64,000 nt of DNA from CAYUYM01 sp964449305 (GCA_964449305.1 CAYUYM010000001.1:47530-111529), one strand, 5' to 3'; positions 1 to 8,748 are shown, numbered from the stretch's first letter. Made by a program: numbers and translations. The notes: generated from the sequence alone by a model not told the origin.

Positions 1-59
1 GCGTCAGCGGACACGGTCAGAAGAGCCATCAATACAAACACGGGAATCAATTTCTTCAT
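1..59 (-). CDS. N-terminus of an exported protein, cut by the window edge
   Basis: Only the first 19 codons are present. They read as a signal peptide: MKKLIP followed by a hydrophobic run (VFVLMALLTV) and a small-residue end (SADA). An AGAGG-like ribosome site sits about seven bases upstream of the ATG. The gene starts 56 bases after nadA on the same strand, so it may be the third gene of a glmS-nadA transcript. The function cannot be told from this fragment. Confidence 0.6.
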   Translation of the reverse strand, partial: MKKLIPVFVLMALLTVSAD

Positions 60-115
60 GGGTACCTCTGGTGTATGTCTGAAACCATCACATTCATTCG
101 GTTGTCAGGAATGCT

Positions 116-1150
116 TCAAAAAGCCAAATGTAGCATTTTCGAGTCAAAAGGCAACGTCATCTGTTCAAGCAGTGTTTCCATGTTCGCCCCCTCCGGCCGG
201 CTCAGTTCCAGCATGCGTTCGATGGGGAGCAGCGCCCGCTGCCGGACCGCCTCGTCGAGTTCGATGCGGGGCTCTCCCCGTTCCATGCATCGAACCAGCT
301 TCTCCAGCGTGTTGAGACGCATGTACGGGCATTCGCTGCACGAGCAGGATCCCTCCGGGGGGGCGGGAATGAGCACTGCGTCGGGGCAGGCCTGGCGCAT
401 TTGATGGAGGATGCCCGCTTCCGTTGCAACAATGAAGGTCCCCCGCCCGAGCTCCCGGACACGCCCCAGGAGTGCCGACGTGGAACCGATGAAATCCGCG
501 TGGTCGAGCACCGCCTCCTCGCACTCGGGATGGGCCAGCACCATCGCATCAGGATGCTCGAACATCAGGGAGATGATGCGTGACGCACTGAACTGTTCAT
601 GGACGATGCAGGCGCCCTGCCATAGCAGCATGTCGCGGCCGGTGGTGCGCATGAGGTACCGCCCAAGGTTTTTATCCGGTGCGAAGAGGATGGGGACGTG
701 TGCCGGGATCGCACGAATGATGCGCTCGGCGCTGCTTGATGTGCAGATGATGTCGCTCAGAGCCTTCACCTCGGCCGTGCAATTGATGTAGGTCACGGCA
801 AGGTGGTCCGGGTGCAGCTCGCGAAAACGTCGGAACGCATGGGTCGGTGCCGCATCAGCGAGGGAGCAGCCCGCCTCAATGTCGGGCAGGAGCACCACCT
901 TCCCGGGGTTCAGAATCTTTGCGGTCTCCGCCATGAAATGAACACCACAGAACACGATCACATCGGCGGAGGTCTCCGCCGCCCGCCGCGCCAGCTCGAG
1001 GCTGTCCCCCACAAAGTCGGCGAGATCCTGGATCTCCGCCTCCTGGTAGTAGTGTGCCAGTATCACGGCATTGAGCTGCTCCTTCAACGCGAGGATGCGC
1101 GTGCGACGAGCCGCAGGGCTGGAGGCGTCGGTGGTGGGGGAGAGGAGCAT
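116..1150 (-). CDS. nadA: Quinolinate synthase NadA
   Basis: Makes quinolinate from iminoaspartate and dihydroxyacetone phosphate in de novo NAD synthesis, using a [4Fe-4S] cluster in the cytoplasm. At 344 residues it has the usual length. The three cluster cysteines are recognisable: C68 in FCGVHFMAETAKIL, C210 in AHPEC, and the last in the CSCSECPYMRLNTLEK segment (probably C274). The substrate-binding LAHYYQ near residue 31 and the second-domain YINC near 121 are also present. I start at the internal ATG (MLLSPTTDAS); an upstream in-frame extension would run into the end of glmS and looks non-coding. It lies 23 bases behind glmS on the same strand. No nadB or nadC is in the window. Confidence 0.95.
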   Translation of the reverse strand: MLLSPTTDASSPAARRTRILALKEQLNAVILAHYYQEAEIQDLADFVGDSLELARRAAETSADVIVFCGVHFMAETAKILNPGKVVLLPDIEAGCSLADAAPTHAFRRFRELHPDHLAVTYINCTAEVKALSDIICTSSSAERIIRAIPAHVPILFAPDKNLGRYLMRTTGRDMLLWQGACIVHEQFSASRIISLMFEHPDAMVLAHPECEEAVLDHADFIGSTSALLGRVRELGRGTFIVATEAGILHQMRQACPDAVLIPAPPEGSCSCSECPYMRLNTLEKLVRCMERGEPRIELDEAVRQRALLPIERMLELSRPEGANMETLLEQMTLPFDSKMLHLAF

Positions 1151-1173
1151 GGGCGTTCCTGACGATGGTGGGA

Positions 1174-3009
1174 CTATTCGACGGTGACGCTCTTCGCGAG
1201 GTTCCGCGGCTGATCCACATTGCATCCGCGCCGGACGGCGATGTGGTAGGCAAGCAGCTGCAACGGGATCGATGCGAGCATGGGGGTGAGAAAATCCACC
1301 GTGCGCGGGATGCGGATCACGTGCTGCACCAGGGGCTCGATCTCCGTGTCCTCGGTGTTGATGATGGCGATCACGGTGCCCTTGCGCGCCCGTACCTCCA
1401 TGATGTTGCTGATCACCTTTTCGTAGATCGCGTCCTGTGGGGCGATGACCACCACGGGCATGTTCTCATCGATGAGGGCGATCGGTCCGTGCTTCATCTC
1501 GGCGGCGGGGTAGCCCTCGGCATGGATGTAGGAGATCTCCTTGAGCTTCAGCGCGCCTTCCAGCGCGGTCGGAAAGTTGTATCCGCGCCCTAGGTAGAGG
1601 GCGTTGGATGTCGCGAAGTACTGGTCGGCCAGGTCACGGATCGCATCGGAGTGTTCGAGGATCTCACGCACCTTGTCCGGAATGGCGAGAAGCTCCCCAG
1701 CAAACTCCCTGCCCTTCTCGAGGGAGATGAATCCGCGGTTGCGGCCGAGCATGAGTGTCAGCAGTGCCAGCGCCGTGAGCTGTGACGTGAAGGCCTTGGT
1801 CGATGCCACGCCAATCTCGGGGCCCGCGTGGATGAACACGCCGGCATCCGTCTCCCGTGCGATGGTGGACCCGACGACGTTGCAGATGCCGACCACGGTG
1901 GCGCCGCGTGCCTTGGCCTCCCGGAGCGCCGCCAGGGTGTCCGCCGTCTCGCCACTCTGGCTGATGGCGATCACCACATCATCCTCCGAGATGATCGGAT
2001 TGCGGTAGCGGAACTCCGAGGCATACTCCACCTCGACAGGGATGTGCGCGTATTCCTCGAGCATGTACTCACCGACGAGGGCGGCATGCCACGATGTGCC
2101 GCAGGCGGTGATGATGATGCGACGTGCAGAAGTGAGCGCGTTCTGGACGTCGCGGAGCCCGCCGAGCTTGGCCGTGCCCTTGTCGCGCAGGATGCGCCCC
2201 CGCAGCGAATCCATGATGGTCTGCGGCTGTTCGTGGATCTCCTTCAGCATGAAGTGGGGGAACCCGCCCTTCTCGATCTGCTCGATGTCGTAGGTGATCT
2301 CCACGATCTCCTTCTGCACCAGATCATCGCCGATGGTCTTGATCTCGTAGCCCTCACGCGTCATGGTGGCAATGTTTCCATCATCGAGGAACACCACCTG
2401 GCGGGTGTGTTCAATGATGGCGGAGGGATCCGAGGCCACGAAATATTCGTCGTCGTTGATGCCCAGCACCAGCGGGGATCCGCGCCGTGCGGCGATGAGG
2501 GTGTCGGGCTCGTGCTTCGACATGACCAGAAGGCCATAAGTGCCGTCCACCTCCTTCAGCGCGAGTCGGACGGCCTGCTCAAGGTTGTGGGTGATGTCGT
2601 AGAACTTGGAGATGAACTGCACGAGGGATTCCGTGTCGGTGTCGGTGATGAAACGGATGCCATCCTGCTCGAGGCGCTTGCGGATCGCGCCATAGTTCTC
2701 GATGATGCCGTTGTGCGCGATCACGATCGATTCCGTGTGGTCCAGATGCGGATGGGCGTTGATGTCCGTCGGCTCGCCGTGCGTGGCCCAGCGGGTGTGG
2801 CCGATGCCGATCGTGCTCGTGACATCGTTGAGGCCCAGAAGCGTGTCGAGATCGGCCACCTTGCCGGCTTTCTTGACCACCGTGATCTCGCCCTCATGCA
2901 GCACCGCCACCCCGGCGGAATCATATCCACGGTACTCGAGCCGCTTGAGGCCGTTCACCAATATGGGTGTGGCATTCTTCCACCCGATGTATCCAACCAA
3001 ACCGCACAT
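1174..3009 (-). CDS. glmS: Glutamine-fructose-6-phosphate aminotransferase (isomerizing) GlmS
   Basis: Converts fructose-6-phosphate and glutamine to glucosamine-6-phosphate, the first step toward UDP-GlcNAc for cell wall and lipid A. The 611-residue length is standard. It begins MCGLVGYIG, with Cys2 becoming the N-terminal nucleophile of the glutaminase domain; TRWATHG and the HNGIIENY segment follow. Two SIS isomerase domains occupy roughly residues 285-600, with SQSGETADT in the first, and the protein ends in the typical NLAKSVTVE. The start is fixed by the obligatory Met-Cys and by an AGGTG ribosome site five bases upstream. The leader is short and I see no glmS ribozyme in it. The pathway partner, an alternative GlmU, is at about 54 kb. 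Confidence 0.97.
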   Translation of the reverse strand: MCGLVGYIGWKNATPILVNGLKRLEYRGYDSAGVAVLHEGEITVVKKAGKVADLDTLLGLNDVTSTIGIGHTRWATHGEPTDINAHPHLDHTESIVIAHNGIIENYGAIRKRLEQDGIRFITDTDTESLVQFISKFYDITHNLEQAVRLALKEVDGTYGLLVMSKHEPDTLIAARRGSPLVLGINDDEYFVASDPSAIIEHTRQVVFLDDGNIATMTREGYEIKTIGDDLVQKEIVEITYDIEQIEKGGFPHFMLKEIHEQPQTIMDSLRGRILRDKGTAKLGGLRDVQNALTSARRIIITACGTSWHAALVGEYMLEEYAHIPVEVEYASEFRYRNPIISEDDVVIAISQSGETADTLAALREAKARGATVVGICNVVGSTIARETDAGVFIHAGPEIGVASTKAFTSQLTALALLTLMLGRNRGFISLEKGREFAGELLAIPDKVREILEHSDAIRDLADQYFATSNALYLGRGYNFPTALEGALKLKEISYIHAEGYPAAEMKHGPIALIDENMPVVVIAPQDAIYEKVISNIMEVRARKGTVIAIINTEDTEIEPLVQHVIRIPRTVDFLTPMLASIPLQLLAYHIAVRRGCNVDQPRNLAKSVTVE

Positions 3010-3057
3010 GTGTCACCTGCCTTCTGCGTTGAATCAAGGGAATCGTTCAATCATTCA

Positions 3058-3088
3058 TCAAGGTAAGAAATGTCAGGTGTTGGAAAAA
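3058..3088 (-). promoter_or_regulatory. Putative glmS promoter
   Basis: On the minus strand: TTTT, 19 bases, TACCTTGA. This fits the Bacteroidetes -33/-7 pattern (TTTG-N19-TAnnTTTG) except for the last base of each box. It lies about 50 bases before the glmS start codon. Confidence 0.5.
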
Positions 3089-3228
3089 GGGGGTTTTTCA
3101 TCCTCTGCATGCCGGATGCCCGGTCCCGGGTTGTGGAATTGGGATGGCATAAGACAATCCGGAAATTATTAGGTTACACCGCGCCAAGCGTTATACTTTT
3201 CCCTGGGAGTTGTGCTATCTTCATTTCG

Positions 3229-3269
3229 GAAAACGTGATCGTGATCGAAAGAAAACGTGATCGTGATCG
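3229..3269. repeat. Two direct copies of a 19-base sequence
   Basis: GAAAACGTGATCGTGATCG occurs at 3229-3247 and again at 3251-3269, separated by AAA, giving a 22-base period. The second copy runs on into GTGACGATCC. It could be a tandem protein-binding site or a simple duplication; it sits just before the orphan terminator. Confidence 0.7.
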
Positions 3270-3302
3270 TGACGATCCAACCCCGTCGTCATGATCCACC
3301 AC

Positions 3303-3345
3303 CCCTGCCCATCGACGCAACTCCCGGTGGGCAGGGCTTTTTTTT
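3303..3345 (+). terminator. Orphan rightward intrinsic terminator
   Basis: Nine-base stem CCCTGCCCA / TGGGCAGGG with a 16-base loop, then C and eight T. This is one of the best-formed rho-independent terminators in the window, yet no plus-strand gene precedes it: the sequence upstream is the leader of glmS on the other strand. Confidence 0.75.
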
Positions 3346-3379
3346 GGTAAAAAGAAGCCCGCCGATGTCGGCGGGCTTC
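3344..3379 (-). terminator. Terminator of the leftward secreted-protein gene
   Basis: Twelve-base perfect stem (GAAGCCCGCCGA with its complement, two-base loop at 3366-3367). On the minus strand it is followed by TTTTTACC. It lies 38 bases past the stop codon of the gene ending at 3417. Confidence 0.8.
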
Positions 3380-3416
3380 AGCCATCGCGTCGGGCTTCAG
3401 GCCGAAACGATGAAGA

Positions 3417-4865
3417 CTATTTCACCATCGAGATCTTGATGTTCTTGCTGAACACCATGCCGGATTCCTGGCCTGCTGCGGTGAGCGTCACCATGTACGT
3501 GCCGGTCGGGAGTTCCGAGGCGTCGAACGTGATGCGGTGATCACCGGCATTGCGGACTTCGCGGCAGAGCACCGCCACCACCTTGCCGCTCATGTTCATC
3601 ACCTCGAGCGTCACGTCGGACTTCTCGGAGATGGCGAAGCGGATGGTGGTCGACGGGTTGAAGGGATTCGGATAGGCCTGGAGCAGATCGAAGTCCTCGA
3701 CCGGGGCAGCCTTCGGCGTGCCATGCGAGCGGATCCAGTTCAGCTTGATGCCCACATAGTCGAAGTTGTTGATGAAGCCGTTGCCGTCGGCATCCATGTA
3801 GCAACCATCCGGCGTGTTCCACGGAATGCCCGCCTGTGCCTCCCAGATGAGGTAGGTCAGCGGGTTCGTCGATGCGTTCGCGTTGTAGCGCGCTGGGCCC
3901 ACCAGCCAGTCCTGGCGGAGGTTGGCATCGAAGATGTACTTGTTGAGGGACTTCCTGTCGCCGTAGTTCACCACGCCGTCATTGTTCACGTCACCCGGCC
4001 ACACGACGCAGGGCACCGTGTTCGGATTGACCACCATCGTCTGCTGGTTCACCTTCACGTCCACCATGGCATTGCAGATGTCCATCACATTGAAGGTCAC
4101 TTCCACCCGGTAGTAGCCCACCGGAAGGGAGGCGGTCGACACTTGGTATGTGCCCGTCACCGTTCCGCCGTTGAAGGCGACGTTGGTGTTCTCGGTCTTC
4201 ACGAGTGTTCCGGTCGGTGTGAAGAGCTTGATGGTCATGGCAACGTTGAATGTGCCATAGGGGCGGCTGATGGTGTAGTTGATGTTGAGGGGATTCGGCT
4301 TCTCGGCAAAGGCATCCGTGGTGAAGCTCACCTGCGTCGCCGGGTCGGTGCAGATGTTGCGGATCTCGATTTCGCGGAAGTTCGGGTTGGACGTCTGCCC
4401 CACCGGCGCCATCACCCAGTTGGTGATGCGCATCTTTGTCGTGGTCTGCGGAGCGAACTGCAACACGCGGAGATAATCGGTGTACACAGTGGTGCTCCAC
4501 GTGTAAACGGTGACCCATGCCGAACCGGTCCAGATCTGGATGTCGGAGCCGGCAAGATAGCGGTTGCTGATGCCACCGTAGTACAACGTGATCTCACCGA
4601 AGGTCACGGGAGCAGCCCATTCAAACATGATCCAGTACGTGCCACCCGTGTGTGTGCCACCGGAAGTCCAGCCCCAGGGAGTGGAGCCGGCCGCAGCGAT
4701 GACGCCGTCATTGTAGTTCGTGGGTGCGTAGGTTGTGGTGCCGCCACCGCTGTGCGTGCAGGTGGCACTCAGGGCGATGTTGGGCGTGGGGGATTGTGCC
4801 TGGGCAGACAGCGAGACGAATGCCAGCAGGAACACAGACAGAAGCAGAGTCGCGATTTTGGTCAT
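3417..4865 (-). CDS. Secreted protein: discoidin-like domain, Ig-like module, split dockerin-like module, type IX sorting tail
   Basis: A 482-residue exported protein of unknown ligand. The signal peptide is residues 1-24 (MTKIATLLLS to QAQ). A jelly-roll region like F5/8-type C domains follows to about 170, then an Ig-like stretch to about 280. The dockerin-like part has one calcium-type loop (DVNNDGVVNYGDR), an insert of about 50 residues, and a second loop (DADGNGFINNFD), flanked by C286 and C355. The tail from about 398 has AYPNPFNPSTTIRF and ends in KISMVK, as in type IX secretion substrates. The start is set by GAGGA four bases before ATG and a matching promoter; longer in-frame starts lack a signal peptide. 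It is divergent from a paralogue on the right. Function beyond surface location is not known. Confidence 0.8.
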   Translation of the reverse strand: MTKIATLLLSVFLLAFVSLSAQAQSPTPNIALSATCTHSGGGTTTYAPTNYNDGVIAAAGSTPWGWTSGGTHTGGTYWIMFEWAAPVTFGEITLYYGGISNRYLAGSDIQIWTGSAWVTVYTWSTTVYTDYLRVLQFAPQTTTKMRITNWVMAPVGQTSNPNFREIEIRNICTDPATQVSFTTDAFAEKPNPLNINYTISRPYGTFNVAMTIKLFTPTGTLVKTENTNVAFNGGTVTGTYQVSTASLPVGYYRVEVTFNVMDICNAMVDVKVNQQTMVVNPNTVPCVVWPGDVNNDGVVNYGDRKSLNKYIFDANLRQDWLVGPARYNANASTNPLTYLIWEAQAGIPWNTPDGCYMDADGNGFINNFDYVGIKLNWIRSHGTPKAAPVEDFDLLQAYPNPFNPSTTIRFAISEKSDVTLEVMNMSGKVVAVLCREVRNAGDHRITFDASELPTGTYMVTLTAAGQESGMVFSKNIKISMVK

Positions 4866-5195
4866 ACTGTCCTCGATGCGTATGTGATTGGGAGAAAGAT
4901 GTGACGTGCAGAGGATCTCTTTTACCACCATGCTCCAAACATATCGACGATTTTTTTTTGTGGCAAGTGATTTCGCCCAATTCTCCAAGAAATGAGCAAA
5001 AAATCCGTCGTGTTTTTTCACGTCGCTGATAGCGAACTTGCGTGTGTGAAGATTTTTCACTATGATCACCACGACACGTGCCAAGCGGTTCGCGCAAATC
5101 TCATGATTTACACGCGGATCCCAAAGCTTGGAGCATCACATACGGCATCGCGATCAAGTAATCCATCAACTGATACACCAATGCACGGAGTAGTC
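4866..5195. other. Divergent promoter region
   Basis: 330 bases between two divergently transcribed paralogues. It holds a clear leftward promoter at 4936-4967 and a weaker rightward candidate (CTTG, 20 bases, TATGATCA at 5037-5068). A run of nine T at 5'-4951 lies in the leftward spacer. I see no gene in it. Confidence 0.6.
4936..4967 (-). promoter_or_regulatory. Promoter of the leftward secreted-protein gene
   Basis: On the minus strand: CTTG, 20 bases including an A-tract, TATGTTTG. The -7 box is a perfect TAnnTTTG. It lies about 70 bases before the ATG. Confidence 0.7.
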
Positions 5196-6761
5196 ATGAC
5201 AAGTGCCACCAGGGGAAGGAGCATCGCCCTTCTCGCTCTGTCTCTCGTTCTTCTCGTCCTCTTGTTCCCAGCCGGAAACACATTCGCCCAGGCCGGCTGC
5301 CCGCTGACGCTGAATGTCCCCATGCAGTCCTCCAACGGCCAGTCGGGTGTGACGCTCGACATCACGGCGATCAAGTCCACCTCCATCTGCCGTTTCTGGA
5401 TCCAGCCCTCCACCACAGGGTCGCATACTGTCCAGATCTGGAAGCACCCGAATGGCGTGGTCAACGCCAATGACGGCCTCTGGCAGTACATCGGCACCGC
5501 CACCTTCAACATGCCCACCACGGGCATCAACTATGAGATCCCGGTGGACGTGAACGTCCTCCTTGATCCCGGGCAGAAGATGGGCTTTGCGATCTTCTCA
5601 AGCTCCACCATCCGCTATTCGACAGTATCCGCACCGCTCTTCTATGCCGACAGCTACATCAACGTGAACGTGAACCAGTATGGCATCACGGGTTCCACCA
5701 CACCACCCAGCACCACGGCATGGAGCTTCGGTTTCTTCCCGCGCGGCCTTGTGGGACAGGTGCAATACAAGGAAGGCTGCTTCTTCCCGCCGGGCATCGC
5801 CTCCAGCTCGCTTGCCGACGCTGCGGGCAACCCCATCGCCTACGCCGAGATTCCCAGCAATGTGTTCATCAAATACGGCCTCGACTACCCCGCTGGTGCA
5901 TCCAATTTCACGCTCACGGTGACCTTCAAGAAGGTGGGTGTCGCCAGCCCAGCACCGCCGAGCACGATGTTCACCACCACCATCAACGTCATCAAGCAGG
6001 CTGGTCAGACGTTGAGCGGGCTCGCCCAGGTCAGCCTCCCGGCGACCCTGCAGCCGGGCTTCTATACCATCGAGTATACAGGCAACTCACAGAACTCCTG
6101 CGGCAACTACCAGGATTACACGCTCCCGAGCCAGGGTCTCATGCTCGTCAACCCGGGAACTGCACCCTGCGTCGTGTGGCCGGGTGATGCGGACAACGAC
6201 ACCCGCGTCACGTATGCCGATCGCGCCTACATCAACAGCTACATCTTCAACGCCGGCCAGCGCACAACCTGGCTCCAGGGTCCGGCTCGCTATATGGCCA
6301 ACGCCTCCCCGATGGCCTATCTCAATTGGACACCGCAGGCCTCCGTGCCCTGGCAGACCCCTGATGGTTGCTATGTGGACTGCGATGGCAATGGCGTCAT
6401 CAACAACTTCGACCTCATCGCTGTCAAGCTCAACTGGATGAAGAACCATCCCCCGAAGGCGGGTGCCAACATCGCCGTCATGACCTTCGACATGACGCAG
6501 AACTATCCGAATCCCTTCAATCCCAGCACACGGATCAGCTGCAGCGTTCCCGAACCCAGCATCGTGAAGCTCGTGGTCACCGACATGCTCGGCCGCACGG
6601 TGGCCACCCTTGTGGATGGACGTGTGGAGGCGGGGACATTTGAATCGCAGTTCGATGCCTCGTCGCTCAACAGCGGCAACTACATCGCCACCGTGGTGAT
6701 GCAGGGCATCGAGTCCGGGCTCTCGTTCAGCAAGACCATCAAGATGACCCTGATGAAGTGA
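5196..6761 (+). CDS. Secreted paralogue: Ig-like module, split dockerin-like module, type IX sorting tail
   Basis: A 521-residue exported protein sharing its C-terminal half with its two neighbours. Signal peptide about 1-31 (RGRSIALLALSLVLLVLL core). The N-terminal beta-rich region (about 32-190) is unlike the neighbours. An Ig-like stretch follows, then C325-VVWPGD, a calcium-type loop degenerate at its glycine (DADNDTRVTYADR), an insert, C392 and a second loop (DCDGNGVINNFD). The tail from about 430 has NYPNPFNPSTRIS and ends KMTLMK. I choose the ATG preceded by GGAG at five bases; an ATG five codons upstream is possible. A hairpin terminator follows. Expected to be exported and processed by the type IX system. 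Confidence 0.8.
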   Translation: MTSATRGRSIALLALSLVLLVLLFPAGNTFAQAGCPLTLNVPMQSSNGQSGVTLDITAIKSTSICRFWIQPSTTGSHTVQIWKHPNGVVNANDGLWQYIGTATFNMPTTGINYEIPVDVNVLLDPGQKMGFAIFSSSTIRYSTVSAPLFYADSYINVNVNQYGITGSTTPPSTTAWSFGFFPRGLVGQVQYKEGCFFPPGIASSSLADAAGNPIAYAEIPSNVFIKYGLDYPAGASNFTLTVTFKKVGVASPAPPSTMFTTTINVIKQAGQTLSGLAQVSLPATLQPGFYTIEYTGNSQNSCGNYQDYTLPSQGLMLVNPGTAPCVVWPGDADNDTRVTYADRAYINSYIFNAGQRTTWLQGPARYMANASPMAYLNWTPQASVPWQTPDGCYVDCDGNGVINNFDLIAVKLNWMKNHPPKAGANIAVMTFDMTQNYPNPFNPSTRISCSVPEPSIVKLVVTDMLGRTVATLVDGRVEAGTFESQFDASSLNSGNYIATVVMQGIESGLSFSKTIKMTLMK

Positions 6762-6800
6762 TCGACTGCTGTCCCGCTCCGCGGGGCAGCCCACAATTGG

Positions 6801-6838
6801 TGGGGCATGGTGGAAACGCCATGCCCCATTGCTTTCTC
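6801..6838 (+). terminator. Intrinsic terminator after the 521-residue secreted protein
   Basis: Ten-base perfect stem TGGGGCATGG / CCATGCCCCA with an eight-base loop, followed by TTGCTTTCTC. Confidence 0.7.
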
Positions 6839-6880
6839 CCGGCCGTCTCCCCCCCCGCGATAAAAAGGCGCATTGGCCAC

Positions 6881-6912
6881 CTTGCATATCCGTAATCGAC
6901 ACGCTATCTTTC
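6881..6912 (+). promoter_or_regulatory. Promoter of the third secreted paralogue
   Basis: CTTG, 20 bases, TATCTTTC. It fits the -33/-7 pattern seen elsewhere in the window. The start codon is about 54 bases downstream. Confidence 0.6.
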
Positions 6913-6965
6913 CGACGTCATCTTTACGCAGCAAAAAACCATTCACCATAAGGAAAGGAGATTCC

Positions 6966-8690
6966 ATGAATTTGCGTACATCATCCAGAGTGCTGCTTGC
7001 AGCCTTGGTGCTGATGTTCGTTGCATCGAACACCAGCTCTGCACAGGTGTCGCTGATGGCGTTCTCATCCACGCAGGGCACGTGGGTCCCCATCACAGCC
7101 GGCACACAGATCAATCCGGGATATGTGGATGACAACTCGTTCCTCATCCCCATCGGTTTCACCTTCAACTTCGGTGGCAACAGCTACACCGATGTGTGGG
7201 TCAACTCAAACGGCGGTCTGTCCTTCGGTGCGTCCCAGACCTACGACTACCTTCCACTGGCCTACCCGTCTGCGGGCGTCACCGGCTCCATCGTGGCCAT
7301 CGGTGGCGATCTTCTTGCGAACAATGCCGGGGACCTCATGTATGAACTCACGGGCCCGGCGGGCAACCGTGTGCTCACCGTGCAGTACACGGCGTTCGAC
7401 TGGTACTCCTCACAGTTCTACGGCATGACCAACCAGTGGACCTGGCAGTTCAAACTCTACGAAAAGGGCGCCGTCGAAATCGTCTGGGGACCGTTCGTTC
7501 AGAGCCCTGTCTACACCATCTATGGTTGGGAGACCGGCATCCGTGGCGCCTCCTCCACCGACTTCCACCGCCGCGTGGTCGACTATGCCGTTGTCGGCAG
7601 CACCTGGGCGAATTCCACCCAGGCCCCGACCAACGATCCGTACACGTACTACACATCCATCGGTCCGAACCTCATCCCTGCAGCAGGTCTCACCTATCGC
7701 TGGGCCTGCAACATCCCCGACAATGCGGTGCAGCTCGAGGTCCTCAACATGAACGACCAGCCGGCGACGGCCGTGGAGCTCCCGGGCAGCGTCAAGGTTG
7801 CCTACAACATCACCTACCCCGATCTCGGTGGCCCGATCGACCTCACTGTGAAGTTCTATCGCGTCGGGCAGGCGGTGCCGGAATACGTGTATGGCCCGGT
7901 CAGTCTCGTCAAGGCGCCGCTCACACCGCTTGTGGGCACGCTCGTCATCGCTCTTCCGACCTCCCTGCCCATGAGCTGGTATCGTGTGGATGTGGTGGTC
8001 AGCATGGCCAACCAATGCAACATCATCAGCGACAATCTCTTCACTCCCGGTGCCCTCCTCATCTACCCACAGGGGACGCCTGTGTGCAAGGTCTGGCCGG
8101 GCGACGTCAACAACGACGGCCTCGTGAACTACGGTGACCGCAAGTCACTCAACAGCTACATCTACGACGCGAACATGCGCACCTCGTGGTTGAATGGCTA
8201 CGCCAGGTACCGCATCAGCGCAAATCCGCTCTCCTACACCGAGTGGATCGAACAGGCAGGCCTCCCGTGGGGCAATGTCTGGAACGGCATCAATGCCTGC
8301 TACGTCGATGCCGATGGCAACGGGTACATCAACAACTTCGACTATGTCGCCATCAAGCTGAACTGGATGCGCTCCCATAGCGTGCCGAAACAGGGCGACC
8401 AGTCGCTGCTGTCCTTCGACATGGTTCAGAACTACCCGAATCCGTTCAACCCGACCACCCGCATCCAGTACTCCACGCCGGAGAAGAGCCAGGTCAGCCT
8501 GGTGGTGACCGACATGATCGGCCGCACGATTGCCACGCTGGTGAACGGAAACGTCACCGCCGGCGTGCATGACGTGTCCTTCGATGCCTCCAGCCTCACC
8601 AGTGGCACCTACATCGCCACGGTGAACATGATCGGACTGGAATCGGGGCTCACCTTCTCACGAACCATGAAGATGCAGTTCGTGAAGTGA
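6966..8690 (+). CDS. Secreted paralogue with all-beta N-terminal domain, split dockerin-like module and type IX sorting tail
   Basis: A 574-residue exported protein, third of the set. AGGAG eight bases upstream fixes the ATG; the signal peptide ends near SSAQ (residue 26). The N-terminal domain (about 27-240) carries IGFTFNFGGNSYTDVWVNSN, a pattern I associate with beta-sandwich domains of Bacteroidetes surface proteins. An Ig-like stretch follows. The dockerin-like module has C374, the loop DVNNDGLVNYGDR, an insert, C445 and DADGNGYINNFD. The tail has NYPNPFNPTTRIQ and ends KMQFVK. It is flanked by its own promoter and terminator, so it is probably transcribed alone. The partner of the dockerin-like part is unknown; no cohesin-like domain is recognisable in the window. 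Confidence 0.8.
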   Translation: MNLRTSSRVLLAALVLMFVASNTSSAQVSLMAFSSTQGTWVPITAGTQINPGYVDDNSFLIPIGFTFNFGGNSYTDVWVNSNGGLSFGASQTYDYLPLAYPSAGVTGSIVAIGGDLLANNAGDLMYELTGPAGNRVLTVQYTAFDWYSSQFYGMTNQWTWQFKLYEKGAVEIVWGPFVQSPVYTIYGWETGIRGASSTDFHRRVVDYAVVGSTWANSTQAPTNDPYTYYTSIGPNLIPAAGLTYRWACNIPDNAVQLEVLNMNDQPATAVELPGSVKVAYNITYPDLGGPIDLTVKFYRVGQAVPEYVYGPVSLVKAPLTPLVGTLVIALPTSLPMSWYRVDVVVSMANQCNIISDNLFTPGALLIYPQGTPVCKVWPGDVNNDGLVNYGDRKSLNSYIYDANMRTSWLNGYARYRISANPLSYTEWIEQAGLPWGNVWNGINACYVDADGNGYINNFDYVAIKLNWMRSHSVPKQGDQSLLSFDMVQNYPNPFNPTTRIQYSTPEKSQVSLVVTDMIGRTIATLVNGNVTAGVHDVSFDASSLTSGTYIATVNMIGLESGLTFSRTMKMQFVK

Positions 8691-8716
8691 TCCTCCCCCC
8701 GCGTGTGTGATATGCA

Positions 8717-8748
8717 TCGGCGCTCCCCATGGAGCGCCGATTGCGTTT
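8717..8748 (+). terminator. Intrinsic terminator after the third secreted paralogue
   Basis: Ten-base perfect stem TCGGCGCTCC / GGAGCGCCGA with a CCAT loop, then TTGCGTTT. Confidence 0.7.

Larger units (their letters stand above)
3010..3416. other. Non-coding gap between glmS and a secreted-protein gene
   Basis: About 400 bases without a convincing gene. It holds the glmS promoter at its left, a 19-base direct repeat, a strong rightward intrinsic terminator with no gene before it, and the leftward terminator of the gene on its right. Short reading frames here start antisense to the glmS promoter and lack recognisable protein features. Confidence 0.6.

Noticed and set aside
1828..3066. A 412-codon plus-strand frame opposite glmS
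   Set aside because: It is antisense to glmS over its whole length and has no recognisable motif.
3229..3269. The direct repeat as the start of a CRISPR array
   Set aside because: There are only two copies, 19 bases long and three bases apart; no spacers and no cas genes.
3070..3294. A 74-codon plus-strand frame ending at the orphan terminator
   Set aside because: It begins over the glmS promoter, has no ribosome site, and its end encodes the direct repeat as an Arg-Asp run. A non-coding transcript is more likely.
3010..3300. A glmS ribozyme or other riboswitch in the glmS leader
   Set aside because: The promoter match puts the transcript start only about 50 bases before the ATG, which leaves no room for the roughly 150-base ribozyme.
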